From positions 1,736,001 to 1,800,000 of the forward strand of contig NZ_CBDCBD010000003.1 in assembly GCF_965214215.1 (NCBI RefSeq): a stretch of 64,000 bases of DNA, written 5' to 3'. The position numbers and the translations under genes are program-made. Within the stretch, counting starts at the first letter, position 1. The number at the start of each line of letters is the position of its first letter. Below the pieces are notes generated by a model. That model was not told where the DNA came from and ran no database searches. It saw only the letters and a program-made list of their open reading frames with translations. This DNA is from Poriferisodalis sp965214215. Lineage in GTDB: Bacteria; Actinomycetota; Acidimicrobiia; Acidimicrobiales; Poriferisodalaceae. This document shows, piece after piece, positions 33,181 to 42,084 of the stretch.

Positions 33181-34323
33181 GTGCAGTTGACTGACGAGCA
33201 GCAACAGATTCGTGACGTCGCGCGGAGCTTCGCTCAGCGCGAGATCGCCCCCTTCGCGGCCGAGTGGGACCGTGCTGGGGCAGCGCCTCGCGAGCTGTAC
33301 GCCAAGATGGCCGACGTCGGTCTGATGGGGGTGATGGTCGATCCCTGCTGGGGCGGCTCTGGCGCCGATTTCGTGTCGTACGCACTGGCCATCGAGGAGA
33401 TCTCTGCTGCGGACGGCGGGATCAGCAACATGATGGCGGCCAACAACTCGCCGGTTGCTGTGGCGATCGAGCAGTCCGGCACCGATCAGCAGCGGCGCGA
33501 CTATCTCACCAAGCTCACCAGCGGCGAGTGGCTGGGCTGCATCCACCTCACCGAGCCACACACCGGCTCGGACGCGGCGGCCATTCGCACCCGAGCCGAG
33601 CGGGACGGAGACGAGTACGTGCTGAACGGACACAAAGCCTTCATCACGGCGGGTTCCAGCGCGGACGTGGCGATGATCGTGGCGGTGACGGACTCGGGCG
33701 CTGGCAAGCGGGGGATGACGACGTTCATCACGCCGACCGACAATCCCGGCTACCGCGTGATCGCCGAGGAGAGCAAGCTCGGCCACCGCACGAATGACAC
33801 CTGCCAGGTGGTGTTCGAAGACATGCGGGTGCCGTCCAGCGATGTGCTCGGCGAGATCGGTCGGGGCCTCGGCATCGCGTTGGGGAACCTGTCGCTCGGG
33901 CGCATCGGCGTGGCCGCCCAAGCCACCGGCGGCGCACGTGCGGCACTGAAGGCAGCTCACGCCTACGCCCAGGAGCGCGAGACCTTCGGCCGCCCCATCG
34001 TCGAACACCAAGCGGTCTCATTCACGCTTGCCGAGATGGCCACCCAGATCGAGGCAGCCCGCCAGCTCTACCTGCACGCTGCCCAGATGCGAGACCAGGG
34101 CCTTGAGTGCGCTCGGGAGGCGTCGATGGCCAAGCTGTTCGCCTCGGAGATGGCCGAGCGGGTGGCGTCGAAGGCCATCCAGATCCACGGCGGCTACGGC
34201 TACCTCGACGACTACCCCGTCGAGAAGATCTACCGCGATGTGCGTGTGTATCAGATCTACGAAGGCACCTCAGAGGTGCAGAAGATGCTGATCGGCCGGA
34301 TGCTCGACGGCGTTGACTGGTAG
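33181..34323 (+). CDS. Acyl-CoA dehydrogenase
   Basis: 380 residues from GTG 33181, preceded by GGGGAG and giving the normal opening MQLTDEQQQIRDVAR. A GTG at 33148 would add 11 residues. LTEPHTGSDAAAIRTRA is the FAD/substrate signature, and the QIHGGYGYLDDYPVEKIYRDVR and IYEGTSEVQK blocks include the usual catalytic Glu. It dehydrogenates acyl-CoA thioesters at C2-C3 and passes electrons to ETF. It is followed by a convergent deacetylase gene. A copy of its last codons is preserved at 31826-31853. Confidence 0.94.
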   Translation: MQLTDEQQQIRDVARSFAQREIAPFAAEWDRAGAAPRELYAKMADVGLMGVMVDPCWGGSGADFVSYALAIEEISAADGGISNMMAANNSPVAVAIEQSGTDQQRRDYLTKLTSGEWLGCIHLTEPHTGSDAAAIRTRAERDGDEYVLNGHKAFITAGSSADVAMIVAVTDSGAGKRGMTTFITPTDNPGYRVIAEESKLGHRTNDTCQVVFEDMRVPSSDVLGEIGRGLGIALGNLSLGRIGVAAQATGGARAALKAAHAYAQERETFGRPIVEHQAVSFTLAEMATQIEAARQLYLHAAQMRDQGLECAREASMAKLFASEMAERVASKAIQIHGGYGYLDDYPVEKIYRDVRVYQIYEGTSEVQKMLIGRMLDGVDW

Positions 34324-34355
34324 CAGCCGAGTGGGAGCAGTCGAGCCAGTTCCTG

Positions 34356-35234
34356 CTACTCGACGCCGAGCGGGCGGCCGGCTCGCCAGGCCTCGGCCAC
34401 ATCGCACATGCGGGTGTAGCTCACGCCGAGGTCGGTCATCTGTTCGATCCAGCGCTCCATCTCGTACAGGCGCCCGCCTCGGCCGATGGCCTGGGGGTGG
34501 AACGTGACCGTGCACACGCCGTGCTCTACCTCGTTCACCATCCACTTCACATCCGAGAGAAACGTGTCGAACATGGTCCCGGGGTTTTCGAGACCGGTCA
34601 GGATCGTGTTCTTGAAGGTGACGAACTCGAGGTGCACGTAGTCGTCGAGGTGCCAGCTGAACGGCAGCTCGACGAGGTCGACGTTGGGGCCAAACTCCAT
34701 CGGGCCGTCGGTTGGGAACCGGTCTCCGGTGCGCAGCCAGTAGGGCGCGTAGTCGTGGCCCATGAGCGATGAGTCGTAGCTGAGGCCGTATTCGAGCAGC
34801 AGGTCGATCGTCCACGGATTGATGTCGCCCGAGGGGGCGCGGTAGCCCTTGGGCGGGGCGCCGGTGAGGGTTTCGATCTGCGCGAACGTCCGCTCGAGAA
34901 TGGCGCGCTCCTCGTCTTCGCTGAGGCGGGGGTTGTACTCGTGGGCGTACCCGTGCAGGCCCACCTCGCAGCCGGCGTCGACGACCATCCGAGCGGCCTC
35001 GGGATAGGTGTCGATGGAATGGCCCGGAATGAAGAAGGTGCTCGGGATGTCGTGCTTCGCCAGCAGCTTCAGAATCCGCGGCACGGCGACAGCGCCGAAC
35101 TCGCCGCGCGAGATCGGCGACGGCGTGGTCTGGCGGCGGGCTATCCACAACGACGGGCCGTCGAAGTCGAACGTCAGGCAGACATAGCCCGCTGGGTTGT
35201 CGGGTATGGCACCGTTGCTCGCACCGTTGTCCAT
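34356..35234 (-). CDS. Polysaccharide deacetylase family protein (PuuE/chitooligosaccharide-like)
   Basis: 292 residues from ATG 35234, with GGGG upstream. The open frame is far longer upstream, but that part is antisense to the DUF3179 gene. The NodB-fold motif 1 is CLTFDFDGPSLW, motif 2 is HGYAHEYNPRLS (His-x3-His metal pair near residue 94), and motif 3 is GYRAPSGDINPWT. TFHPQAIGRGGRL supplies the late His. The wording resembles the subgroup that includes allantoinase PuuE and imidase-like enzymes more than secreted chitin deacetylases, and there is no signal peptide, so a cytoplasmic small-molecule amidase role is plausible. Confidence 0.87.
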   Translation of the reverse strand: MDNGASNGAIPDNPAGYVCLTFDFDGPSLWIARRQTTPSPISRGEFGAVAVPRILKLLAKHDIPSTFFIPGHSIDTYPEAARMVVDAGCEVGLHGYAHEYNPRLSEDEERAILERTFAQIETLTGAPPKGYRAPSGDINPWTIDLLLEYGLSYDSSLMGHDYAPYWLRTGDRFPTDGPMEFGPNVDLVELPFSWHLDDYVHLEFVTFKNTILTGLENPGTMFDTFLSDVKWMVNEVEHGVCTVTFHPQAIGRGGRLYEMERWIEQMTDLGVSYTRMCDVAEAWRAGRPLGVE

Positions 35235-35479
35235 CGTGGTTCCCCCTGTTGTGCCGCCGCCTCGGCGGCCCTTCACAGGCGCCGTTCTAGTCCAACGGGC
35301 CTGACCATGAGGATTAGGTGCCGCGCTGGTAGGTGCGCCCGCGGTGGAGGCGGCAGAACCCTCTGCTCCCGCGATCCAGCAGGTCGCAACGTCGCAGAGT
35401 CTCCTGCCGCCTCCACCGCTATGGCATCTGCGCCTACCGGCTCGAGTACTGCGCCCAAAGGTGAAGCGGGGGTCTGACA

Positions 35480-35485
35480 TAGGCT
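35480..35485 (+). promoter_or_regulatory. -10 box TAGGCT before the DUF3179 gene
   Basis: TAGGCT ends 10 nt before ATG 35496, and no ribosome-binding site lies between, which suggests a near-leaderless start. Confidence 0.45.
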
Positions 35486-35495
35486 CGGCGGTCGT

Positions 35496-37118
35496 ATGCG
35501 ACAGCTGATCTGCGCAGCCTTGGCCGTGAGCGCGTTCGCCGCTGCCTGCTCGAGTTCGTCGGGGGAGGCCGAGTCTTCCGCTGCCGAAGAGCCGCGCCCG
35601 ACGTCGTCGCTGGCTGTGAGCGAATCGGCGGACGGCGCAGCGGCCGCCGACTTCGCCGCGGACGACATGGCGCCCCCCGACACGACGCCGTCGGGTGCCG
35701 CGCCCGCCACGCCCACCACGACGACCGAGCCATTCTTCCCCCGCACCGAGGATGGGCGGCCGTTCCTCGAGCTGACGCTGCTGGAGAAGATCGACGAGTT
35801 CTTGGAGCTGCCCAACACGGCATTCGCCGCGAACATTGCCGGCGAGATGGGTTTGAACGGCGATCAGCGCTGGGTGCCGTGGGTCATGGACATCATGCGC
35901 ACCGGCGGTTCTCGCAACGTCTCGGACACCTCGATGGGAGCGCTGGAACGGCTCACGGGCATCGAGAGTTCGGGCGACTACAACACCGACTACGTCAGGT
36001 ACGGCTCGTGGTACCGCTCGCACGGCGTCGATCCGGGCGAGGGTTACGAGATCTTCAAGCGGACGCTGTACGCCTACCTCGACTTCCGCTTCGACGACAT
36101 GCTCGCCGGGGTCACCGACCGGCTCACGCTCGGGGCAATCCAATTCGGCGGGGTGCGCCGCGGCGGGATACCGGAGCTGAACAATCCCGAACGGCTGACC
36201 CCAGCCGAAGCCGACTTCATGACCGATGACGAGCTGGTGCTGGGCTTCGTCATCGGCGGCGAGGCCGGCGCCTATCCGGTCCGGTTCCTTGCCCGGCACG
36301 AGCTTGCAAACGATGTCGTCGGCGGCGTGCCGGTGGCGCTCGGATACTGCACGCTGTGCCTGACAGCGCTCATGTTCGACCGGCGGCTGCCCGACGGCTC
36401 TGAGATCACGTTCCAGACGTCGGGCCTGCTGATGGACTCGAACAAGATCATGATCGACAACGAGACCGAGAGCCTGTGGAACCACCTCTCGGGCACGGCC
36501 TTCGCCGGGACGCTGACGGGCACCACGCTGGATCAATATCCGGTGGCCACGGTGCGCTGGGCGGACTGGTTGGCCGATCATCCCGACACGTTCACGCTCG
36601 ACACGCCGCCCCCGACGTACTTCGCGGAGCTGCCTGAACGCCCGCCGATCGCCTACGACTACACACCGGGCGCGGCGTACCGCCCGTATTACTCCAGCGA
36701 GGAGCTGTGGTTCCCGACCTTTGAGACACCCGACGTGTTCGAACTGAAGGAGGAGGTGGTCACCGTCGACCGCAACGGGCACGCGTTGGCGCTGGGACTT
36801 GCCGAGCTGGAGGACATGGGCCCGTTCGTGTATGTGCTCGTCGGCGAGCCCCTGGTGATCGTGCCGAACCGGGGCGGGGCGAGGGTGTACAGCGCCCGAG
36901 GCTTGGACGAAGTGCCGACCGAAGCGTGGCGCCACGGCGCCTCGGTTGAGGTGGTGCCCGGGGGCGTGCTGCACGACGAGCTGCGCGTGAGCGGCGTGGA
37001 CGGGCTCGGACCGGTCGACCTCGAGCTGGCCCGCATCGTGTCGTCGCAGTCGTTCTGGTTCGCTTGGTACGGGCTGCATCCAGACACCGAGATCTGGCCG
37101 CCTGTCGCGGACAACTAG
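35496..37118 (+). CDS. DUF3179 domain lipoprotein
   Basis: 540 residues. MRQLICAALAVSAFAAAC is a lipoprotein signal (lipobox FAAAC), followed by about 60 residues rich in Ser, Ala, Pro and Thr. The rest matches DUF3179: the ALGYCTLCLTALMFDRRL block with the paired Cys near residue 285, FQTSGLLMDSNKIMIDNETESLWNH, and DQYPVATVRWADWLADHP. The CxxC is invariant in the family and may bind metal or form a disulphide, but the family function is not established. It stands alone between convergent or divergent neighbours and has its own promoter. Confidence 0.88.
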   Translation: MRQLICAALAVSAFAAACSSSSGEAESSAAEEPRPTSSLAVSESADGAAAADFAADDMAPPDTTPSGAAPATPTTTTEPFFPRTEDGRPFLELTLLEKIDEFLELPNTAFAANIAGEMGLNGDQRWVPWVMDIMRTGGSRNVSDTSMGALERLTGIESSGDYNTDYVRYGSWYRSHGVDPGEGYEIFKRTLYAYLDFRFDDMLAGVTDRLTLGAIQFGGVRRGGIPELNNPERLTPAEADFMTDDELVLGFVIGGEAGAYPVRFLARHELANDVVGGVPVALGYCTLCLTALMFDRRLPDGSEITFQTSGLLMDSNKIMIDNETESLWNHLSGTAFAGTLTGTTLDQYPVATVRWADWLADHPDTFTLDTPPPTYFAELPERPPIAYDYTPGAAYRPYYSSEELWFPTFETPDVFELKEEVVTVDRNGHALALGLAELEDMGPFVYVLVGEPLVIVPNRGGARVYSARGLDEVPTEAWRHGASVEVVPGGVLHDELRVSGVDGLGPVDLELARIVSSQSFWFAWYGLHPDTEIWPPVADN

Positions 37119-37270
37119 CGTCGGGAACTGCGCTCAGAAAAGTCCTTGGCCGCCGCCCTGTCTGCCGGAAACTTGTTGCATCGCTCCACGTCCGCCTGAC
37201 GCGCGGATTGGTCCAGTGCAGCCGATCTGCCCGCCCCTGCTGGGCCGACAAGCCCACGCTGGGCGGTGGG

Positions 37271-37276
37271 TATGCT
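37271..37276 (+). promoter_or_regulatory. -10 box TATGCT of the tRNA-Glu promoter
   Basis: TATGCT begins 26 bp before the mature tRNA 5' end. No good -35 is seen. The preceding 150 bp hold nothing else recognisable. Confidence 0.5.
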
Positions 37277-37296
37277 GGCTCCTCGCATCTCAACCA

Positions 37297-37369
37297 GCCC
37301 CCATCGTCTAGCGGCCAAGGACACCACCCTCTCAAGGTGGCGGCACGGGTTCGAATCCCGTTGGGGGTG
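37297..37369 (+). tRNA. tRNA-Glu (anticodon CTC)
   Basis: Acceptor stem GCCCCCA (37297-37303) pairs with TGGGGGT (37362-37368), ending in a G-T pair, with G as discriminator. The anticodon arm CCACC-CTCTCAA-GGTGG reads GAG codons. The T arm is ACGGG-TTCGAAT-CCCGT. CCA is not encoded, unlike the tRNA-Gln in this window. Confidence 0.95.
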
Positions 37370-37404
37370 CTCGTGGCCGCTCGGCGCATCGGACCCTCAT
37401 CACG

Positions 37405-38691
37405 GTGACACCCGAACACTTCGCTGAAGCGACCGGCCCAGCGTCTCAGATTGCTGCCGCGGACCTGTCGGTAGTGACCCGGCAAGGGCATCCCGACTTT
37501 TTGGATCTGCCGTGGGAGCATCCCCTCGAGGGCTGGAATCGCGTCACGGATCGCCTCGTCGCGCTCCGCAGGGGGCAGAGCCGACATGTCGTGCGCATGG
37601 TCCGCTATGACGAGCGGATCTACGCGTTGAAAGAGCTGCCGCATCGGCTCGCCACCCACGAATACCGGGTGCTGCGCCACCTCTCCGACGAACGGCTGCC
37701 TGCGGTGCGGCCGGTCGGCGTCGTCAGCGGCCGCACGGCTCGTGACGGCGCAGAGCTGGACTCTGTGCTGATCACTCGCTACCTGGACTTCTCGCTGCCA
37801 TACCAGCACCTGTTTCACACCACCTCGGCCGCCATGCTGAGCGATCGGCTGCTGGATGCAGCGGTCGTGCTGCTGTCACGGCTGCATCTCGACGGCATCT
37901 TCTGGGGAGACATGTCGCTTGCCAACCTGCTGTTTCGTCGCGACGCAGGCGCGTTGATGGCGTATCTCGTCGATGCCGAGACGGCCGAGTGCCATCAGGA
38001 GTTGAGCGACGCCATGCGGGCCCACGATTTGGAGGCCGGCGCTGAGAACATCGTCGGAGGCTTGCTCGATGCCCAGAGCGGTGGCCTGCTCGACGACTCG
38101 ATCGATCCGTATGAGACCGGGCAGGAGCTCATCGACAGATACCGGCGGCTGTGGGCGGAGCTCACTCACGAAGAGACCGTGTCGGCGGAGGAGCGCTGGC
38201 GCATCAACGCCCGCATCGAACGGCTCAACGAACTTGGCTTCGATGTCGAAGAACTCTCGATTGTGCGGTCTGCCGACGGGACCCGGTTGCGCATCCGCCC
38301 CGTCGTGGTGGAGGAAGGCCACGCGCACCTGCGCCTGCGGAGGCTCACCGGGCTGGAGGTGCAGGAAAACCAGGCCCGGACGCTGCTCAACGCGCTCGAT
38401 GCGTACGGGCTGCTGCTGGAGCGCGAAGCCGGTGCGCCGCTGCCTGAGGCGGTCAAGGCCTACCGCTGGCTGTCGGAGCGCTACGAGCCCGTCATCGATG
38501 CCATTCCTGAGCACTACCGGGACCGTCTCGACAACGCGCAGTTGATCTACGAGTTCATCCAGCATCGTTACGAGCGCTCCACAGCGGCAGGCCGCCAAGT
38601 CCACAATGAGGAAGCGCTCGTCACCTTTGTCGCCGACGTGCTCGACAAGCTTCCCGCCGAGAGAATGCTGACCGCTCCCGATGAGTCCTGA
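37405..38691 (+). CDS. DUF4032 / kinase-like protein
   Basis: 428 residues from GTG 37405. The N-terminal half looks like a degenerate lipopolysaccharide-kinase-type fold: VVRMVRYDERIYALKEL (Lys of the nucleotide site), LDGIFWGDMSLANLLF (catalytic-loop-like HLDGIFWGD) and YLVDAETAE. The second half is the DUF4032 region (YETGQELIDRYRRLWAELT, and FDVEELSIVR). Family members are widespread in actinobacteria, with no established substrate. The next gene starts inside its last codons (ATGAGTCCTGA), which implies translational coupling to an acyl-CoA synthetase. Confidence 0.86.
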   Translation: MTPEHFAEATGPASQIAAADLSVVTRQGHPDFLDLPWEHPLEGWNRVTDRLVALRRGQSRHVVRMVRYDERIYALKELPHRLATHEYRVLRHLSDERLPAVRPVGVVSGRTARDGAELDSVLITRYLDFSLPYQHLFHTTSAAMLSDRLLDAAVVLLSRLHLDGIFWGDMSLANLLFRRDAGALMAYLVDAETAECHQELSDAMRAHDLEAGAENIVGGLLDAQSGGLLDDSIDPYETGQELIDRYRRLWAELTHEETVSAEERWRINARIERLNELGFDVEELSIVRSADGTRLRIRPVVVEEGHAHLRLRRLTGLEVQENQARTLLNALDAYGLLLEREAGAPLPEAVKAYRWLSERYEPVIDAIPEHYRDRLDNAQLIYEFIQHRYERSTAAGRQVHNEEALVTFVADVLDKLPAERMLTAPDES

Positions 38692-40330
38692 GCCCGCTTC
38701 GAACCCTGAACTCGATTCGAACCGGGCGTCGGACTGGCACCGACACCTGCCGGCTGGCTGGAGTGCCGGCGATGTCGATCTGGGCGCGGGCGGCACGTTG
38801 CCCGGCGTGTGGCTGGACCGCTGGTCGTCGGACCCGCAGCGCCCTGTGGTGTGGGACGTGAGCGAGGGCTGGGTGACTGGCGCCCAACTGCTTGAACGCG
38901 CACAAGAGGTCGCGCGGCGCCTAGCGAGTGTGGGCATCGTCGCCGGCGACCGGGTGCTGATGAGCGGGCCGAGTTCGACGCGGCTCGTCGCTGCCCACGC
39001 TGCGCTGCTGGGAATCGGGGCGGTGGTCGTCCCGCTGAACGGCGCCTACCGCGCCGACGAAGTTCGCAATGTCGTGACGGACTGCCGTCCTGCGGCGGCA
39101 CTGATCGAAGATGTCGGTAGTCCGGGCGAGTGGGAGCAGTGGATCACCTCAGCAGATCCGGCGGTGCTGACCGACCGCTTCGACGCCGCCGGACTCGGTG
39201 ACATCGGTGACGAAGGCAGTGCCGCTGTCGATCTCGCCGCTGGCAATCTGTACCTCGCGGAGCAGGCCCGCCTGCGCTCGAGCACCGAGCCGGCGCTCAT
39301 CGGCTACACGTCCGGCACGACTGGACGGCCCAAAGGAGCGGTGCTGAGTCATGCGAACCTGCTGGCGTCGGTGCGGGCGCTGGAATTGGCGTGGCGCTGG
39401 ACCTCAGATGACGTGCTTGTGCTGGCGTTGCCGCTGTTCCACATGCATGGTCTCGGCGTCGGGCTGCACGGCACGCTCACCGTCGGTGCGCGGGCCGTGT
39501 TGCTGCCGACCTTCGACCCCGACGACGTCTTCGATGCGATCGCTGAGCATCGGGCAACGATGTTCTTCGGCGTTCCGACTATGTACTCGCGGCTGGTGGC
39601 CTCGCCGCGGGCCGCTGAGCTGTCGGCGCTGCGGCTGTGCGTGTCGGGTTCGGCGCCGATGCCTGCTGAGCTCCACGATGCCGTGCGGGAAGCCAGCGAT
39701 CAGCACGTCATCGAGCGTTACGGCATGACCGAGACCGTCATGCTGGTGTCGAATCCCCATGACGAGCCGCGCCGCGCCGGCACGGTCGGTTTCCCGCTGC
39801 CGGGCGTAGAGGTGCGCCTCGATGCACTCGATGCCAGTGACGGCGAACCCGACCCGGTGGCCGGTGCTGGCGCGACAGAGATTCTGGTGCGGGGACCCAA
39901 TGTGTTCTCGGGCTACTGGGAACGGCCTGGCGACAATGCAGCGTCCTTCGACGACGGCTGGTTTCGCACTGGCGACCTCGGCGTGTGGGACGACGGCTAC
40001 CTGCGAATCGTGGGACGGGCCAAGGAGCTCATCATCTGCGGCGGCTTCAACGTGTATCCCCGCGAGGTCGAGGAAGCCATCGCCTCCCACCCTGAGGTCA
40101 TCGAATGCGCCGTGGGGGGCGAACGCGATCCTGAGTGGGGTGAAGTCGTGGTCGCTTACGTCGTAGCCGACCGCGACTTCCGACGACGACGAGCTGAAGG
40201 ACTACGTGGGCGAGCGGCTCGCCTACTACAAGCGCCCGCGCCGCACCTACCGCATCTCGGCGCTGCCCCGCAATGCGCTCGGCAAGTTGCTGCGGCACGA
40301 GCTCGCAGCACACGTCGGCCCCTGAGCTGA
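38681..40330 (+). CDS. Acyl-CoA synthetase (AMP-binding), C-terminus frameshifted
   Basis: An adenylate-forming enzyme with YTSGTTGRPKGAVLSH (P-loop), RYGMTETVML, and FRTGDLGVWDDGYLRIVGRAKELIICGG. It should activate a carboxylic acid with ATP and CoA. After VVAYVVADRDF (about nt 40180) the frame reads a run of Arg and unlike sequence to a stop at 40330. One base out, the same DNA reads DDDELKDYVGERLAYYKRPR and then ISALPRNALGKLLRHELAA, the normal C-terminal domain with its catalytic Lys, ending at TGA 40323-40325. One extra C near 40180 explains it. As written, the protein lacks the GKLLR lysine and would be inactive or altered, unless this is an assembly error. Confidence 0.88.
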   Translation: MSPEPASNPELDSNRASDWHRHLPAGWSAGDVDLGAGGTLPGVWLDRWSSDPQRPVVWDVSEGWVTGAQLLERAQEVARRLASVGIVAGDRVLMSGPSSTRLVAAHAALLGIGAVVVPLNGAYRADEVRNVVTDCRPAAALIEDVGSPGEWEQWITSADPAVLTDRFDAAGLGDIGDEGSAAVDLAAGNLYLAEQARLRSSTEPALIGYTSGTTGRPKGAVLSHANLLASVRALELAWRWTSDDVLVLALPLFHMHGLGVGLHGTLTVGARAVLLPTFDPDDVFDAIAEHRATMFFGVPTMYSRLVASPRAAELSALRLCVSGSAPMPAELHDAVREASDQHVIERYGMTETVMLVSNPHDEPRRAGTVGFPLPGVEVRLDALDASDGEPDPVAGAGATEILVRGPNVFSGYWERPGDNAASFDDGWFRTGDLGVWDDGYLRIVGRAKELIICGGFNVYPREVEEAIASHPEVIECAVGGERDPEWGEVVVAYVVADRDFRRRRAEGLRGRAARLLQAPAPHLPHLGAAPQCARQVAAARARSTRRPLS

Positions 40331-40425
40331 CCGCGCCCCAGGCCGGCCTTTCTGACGACACAAGAAATTGCTGGCGGGCATCGGTGTCGCCCGCGGGTCG
40401 CACATCTGACACCCTTGTATGCGGC

Positions 40426-42084
40426 ATGTTTCAGCTTCACGAGGTTCAGCGGGCAGTCCCGTTGCCAAGTCGATACGTGGCCCCCGGCTCGCTTGACGAG
40501 GCAGCGAATCTGCTGTCATCCCGTGGCGCCGCCGCGCGACTGATCGCCGGGGGCACCGATCTGATGCTGGAGCTGAGCCGCGGGGCGCGTTCGGGCGTGG
40601 AACTGCTCGTTGACATTTCCGGCGTGGCGGGCCTCGACCGGGTCTCGTACGAAGGCGGTCGGGTCACACTGGGCCCGCTAGTCACCCACGCGGATGTGAT
40701 CGCTTCGGCGCCGATGCTCGCCGCAGGCTTGCCGCTGGCGCAGGCCTGCTTGGAGGTTGGGTCGCCGCCGCTGCGCAACCGTGCGACCGTGGTGGGCAAC
40801 ATCGTCACGGCGAGCCCTGCCAACGACACCATCTCCGCGCTTGTGGCACTCGGTGCCGAGGTCACCATGATGTCGCCGCGCGGTGAACGAACTGTTCGGA
40901 TTGGCGAGTTCTTCACCGGATTCCGCCAAACCGTCCTTGAGCCTGATGAGATCGTCACCGCTATCGCCTTCGACGCGCTCGACGGACCGACGACCGGTGC
41001 CGCTGAGGTTCCTCGAGTCGATGACGGTTCGCAGGGGAGTCTCGGTACCGACCGCCGGCGAGGCATTTTCGTGAAGCTCGGCTTGCGCCGGGCGCAGGCC
41101 ATCTCGGTTGTGCATGCGGCAGTGGTGGTGCACACCAACGGCGGGGCCGTCGCTGGCGATGGGATTGTCTCGGGTTTGATCGTGGCGCTCGGGAGCGTCG
41201 CTCCCACGATCATCACGGTGCCCCAAGCCGCCGAGCTGGCGATGGGCCGCGAGTTGACCGAGGCGATCGACGACATCGTCGATGCTGCGCGCCGCGCCGC
41301 GACGCCGATCGATGACATCCGCGGCAGTGCCGAGTATCGGTCGCATGCTGTCGGCGTCGTGGTGGAGCGCGCCGTTGCAGCGCTGGCTGGCGGCACCGAG
41401 GCTGAGCGGTGGCCCCATGAGCCGCCGCGACTGGTGCTGTCGGCGAACCCGGACCGCTCCCCGACGGCGCCGATGTCACTGGCGAAAGCCGACGATGTCG
41501 TCACGGCAACGGTGAACGGCTCAGTGCGCGGTGCAGCAGGCGCAGCGGGCAAGACTCTCATGGACTGGCTGCGCGACGACCTGGGGCTCACTGGCACCAA
41601 GGAGGGATGCGCAGAGGGCGAGTGCGGCGCCTGCACGGTGCACCTCGACGGGGCAGTTGTGTTCTCGTGCCTGGTGCCAGCGGGACGTGCGGAGGGTGCC
41701 ACGATCACGACCGTGGAGGGAGTTGCCTCGCCAGCAGGTGAGCTGCATCCGTTCCAGCAGGCCATGGTGGACACCGGCGGGGCACAATGCGGGTTCTGCA
41801 CGCCCGGGTTCGTCATGAGCGCTGCGGCACTGCTCAACGAGATCCCCGAGCCCACGTCCTCCCAGATCGCCGCCGGGCTGTCGGGCAACCTCTGCCGCTG
41901 CACCGGCTATTGCACGATCATCGAGGCGGTGAGAGCCGCATCCGTTGATGCAGTGGCGGTGAGAACCGCCTCGGTTGACACACAGCCAGTGAGAAGCGCC
42001 TCGGTCGACTCACAGGCGGTAGAGGCCGCCGCGGTTGATGCAGGGGCTGTCCCTCAGGCGCCTGGCTCGGGGGGCTTGTCGTGA
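40426..42084 (+). CDS. Molybdenum hydroxylase FAD subunit fused to 2Fe-2S subunit
   Basis: 552 residues from ATG 40426. The first about 280 residues are the FAD-binding domain of the xanthine dehydrogenase family (LIAGGTDLMLEL, NRATVVGNIVTASPANDT). From about residue 365 comes the iron-sulphur subunit, with KEGCAEGECGACTVHLDG, then CGFCTPGFVM, then NLCRCTGYCTII, so all eight Cys of the two clusters are present. These are normally separate genes (M and S subunits) in three-subunit enzymes. The C-terminal 50 residues are a four-fold ten-residue repeat. The gene overlaps the catalytic-subunit gene by GTGA. Confidence 0.92.
   Translation: MFQLHEVQRAVPLPSRYVAPGSLDEAANLLSSRGAAARLIAGGTDLMLELSRGARSGVELLVDISGVAGLDRVSYEGGRVTLGPLVTHADVIASAPMLAAGLPLAQACLEVGSPPLRNRATVVGNIVTASPANDTISALVALGAEVTMMSPRGERTVRIGEFFTGFRQTVLEPDEIVTAIAFDALDGPTTGAAEVPRVDDGSQGSLGTDRRRGIFVKLGLRRAQAISVVHAAVVVHTNGGAVAGDGIVSGLIVALGSVAPTIITVPQAAELAMGRELTEAIDDIVDAARRAATPIDDIRGSAEYRSHAVGVVVERAVAALAGGTEAERWPHEPPRLVLSANPDRSPTAPMSLAKADDVVTATVNGSVRGAAGAAGKTLMDWLRDDLGLTGTKEGCAEGECGACTVHLDGAVVFSCLVPAGRAEGATITTVEGVASPAGELHPFQQAMVDTGGAQCGFCTPGFVMSAAALLNEIPEPTSSQIAAGLSGNLCRCTGYCTIIEAVRAASVDAVAVRTASVDTQPVRSASVDSQAVEAAAVDAGAVPQAPGSGGLS
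41929..42048 (+). repeat. 30-bp tandem repeat, four units, in frame at the gene's 3' end
   Basis: Units begin at 41929, 41959, 41989 and 42019. They encode VRAASVDAVA, VRTASVDTQP, VRSASVDSQA and VEAAAVDAGA. Positions 1, 4, 6 and 7 (V, A, V, D) are constant while others drift, so the array is old enough to have diverged but kept its frame. It lies after the last Cys of the 2Fe-2S domain. Confidence 0.92.

Noticed and set aside
35235..37079. Extension of the deacetylase frame to 907 residues
   Set aside because: Everything upstream of ATG 35234 is antisense to the DUF3179 lipoprotein gene, which has a signal peptide and family motifs.
37119..37296. A small gene upstream of tRNA-Glu
   Set aside because: Short frames exist, but none has a ribosome-binding site or plausible composition. 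Only a -10 box for the tRNA is supported.
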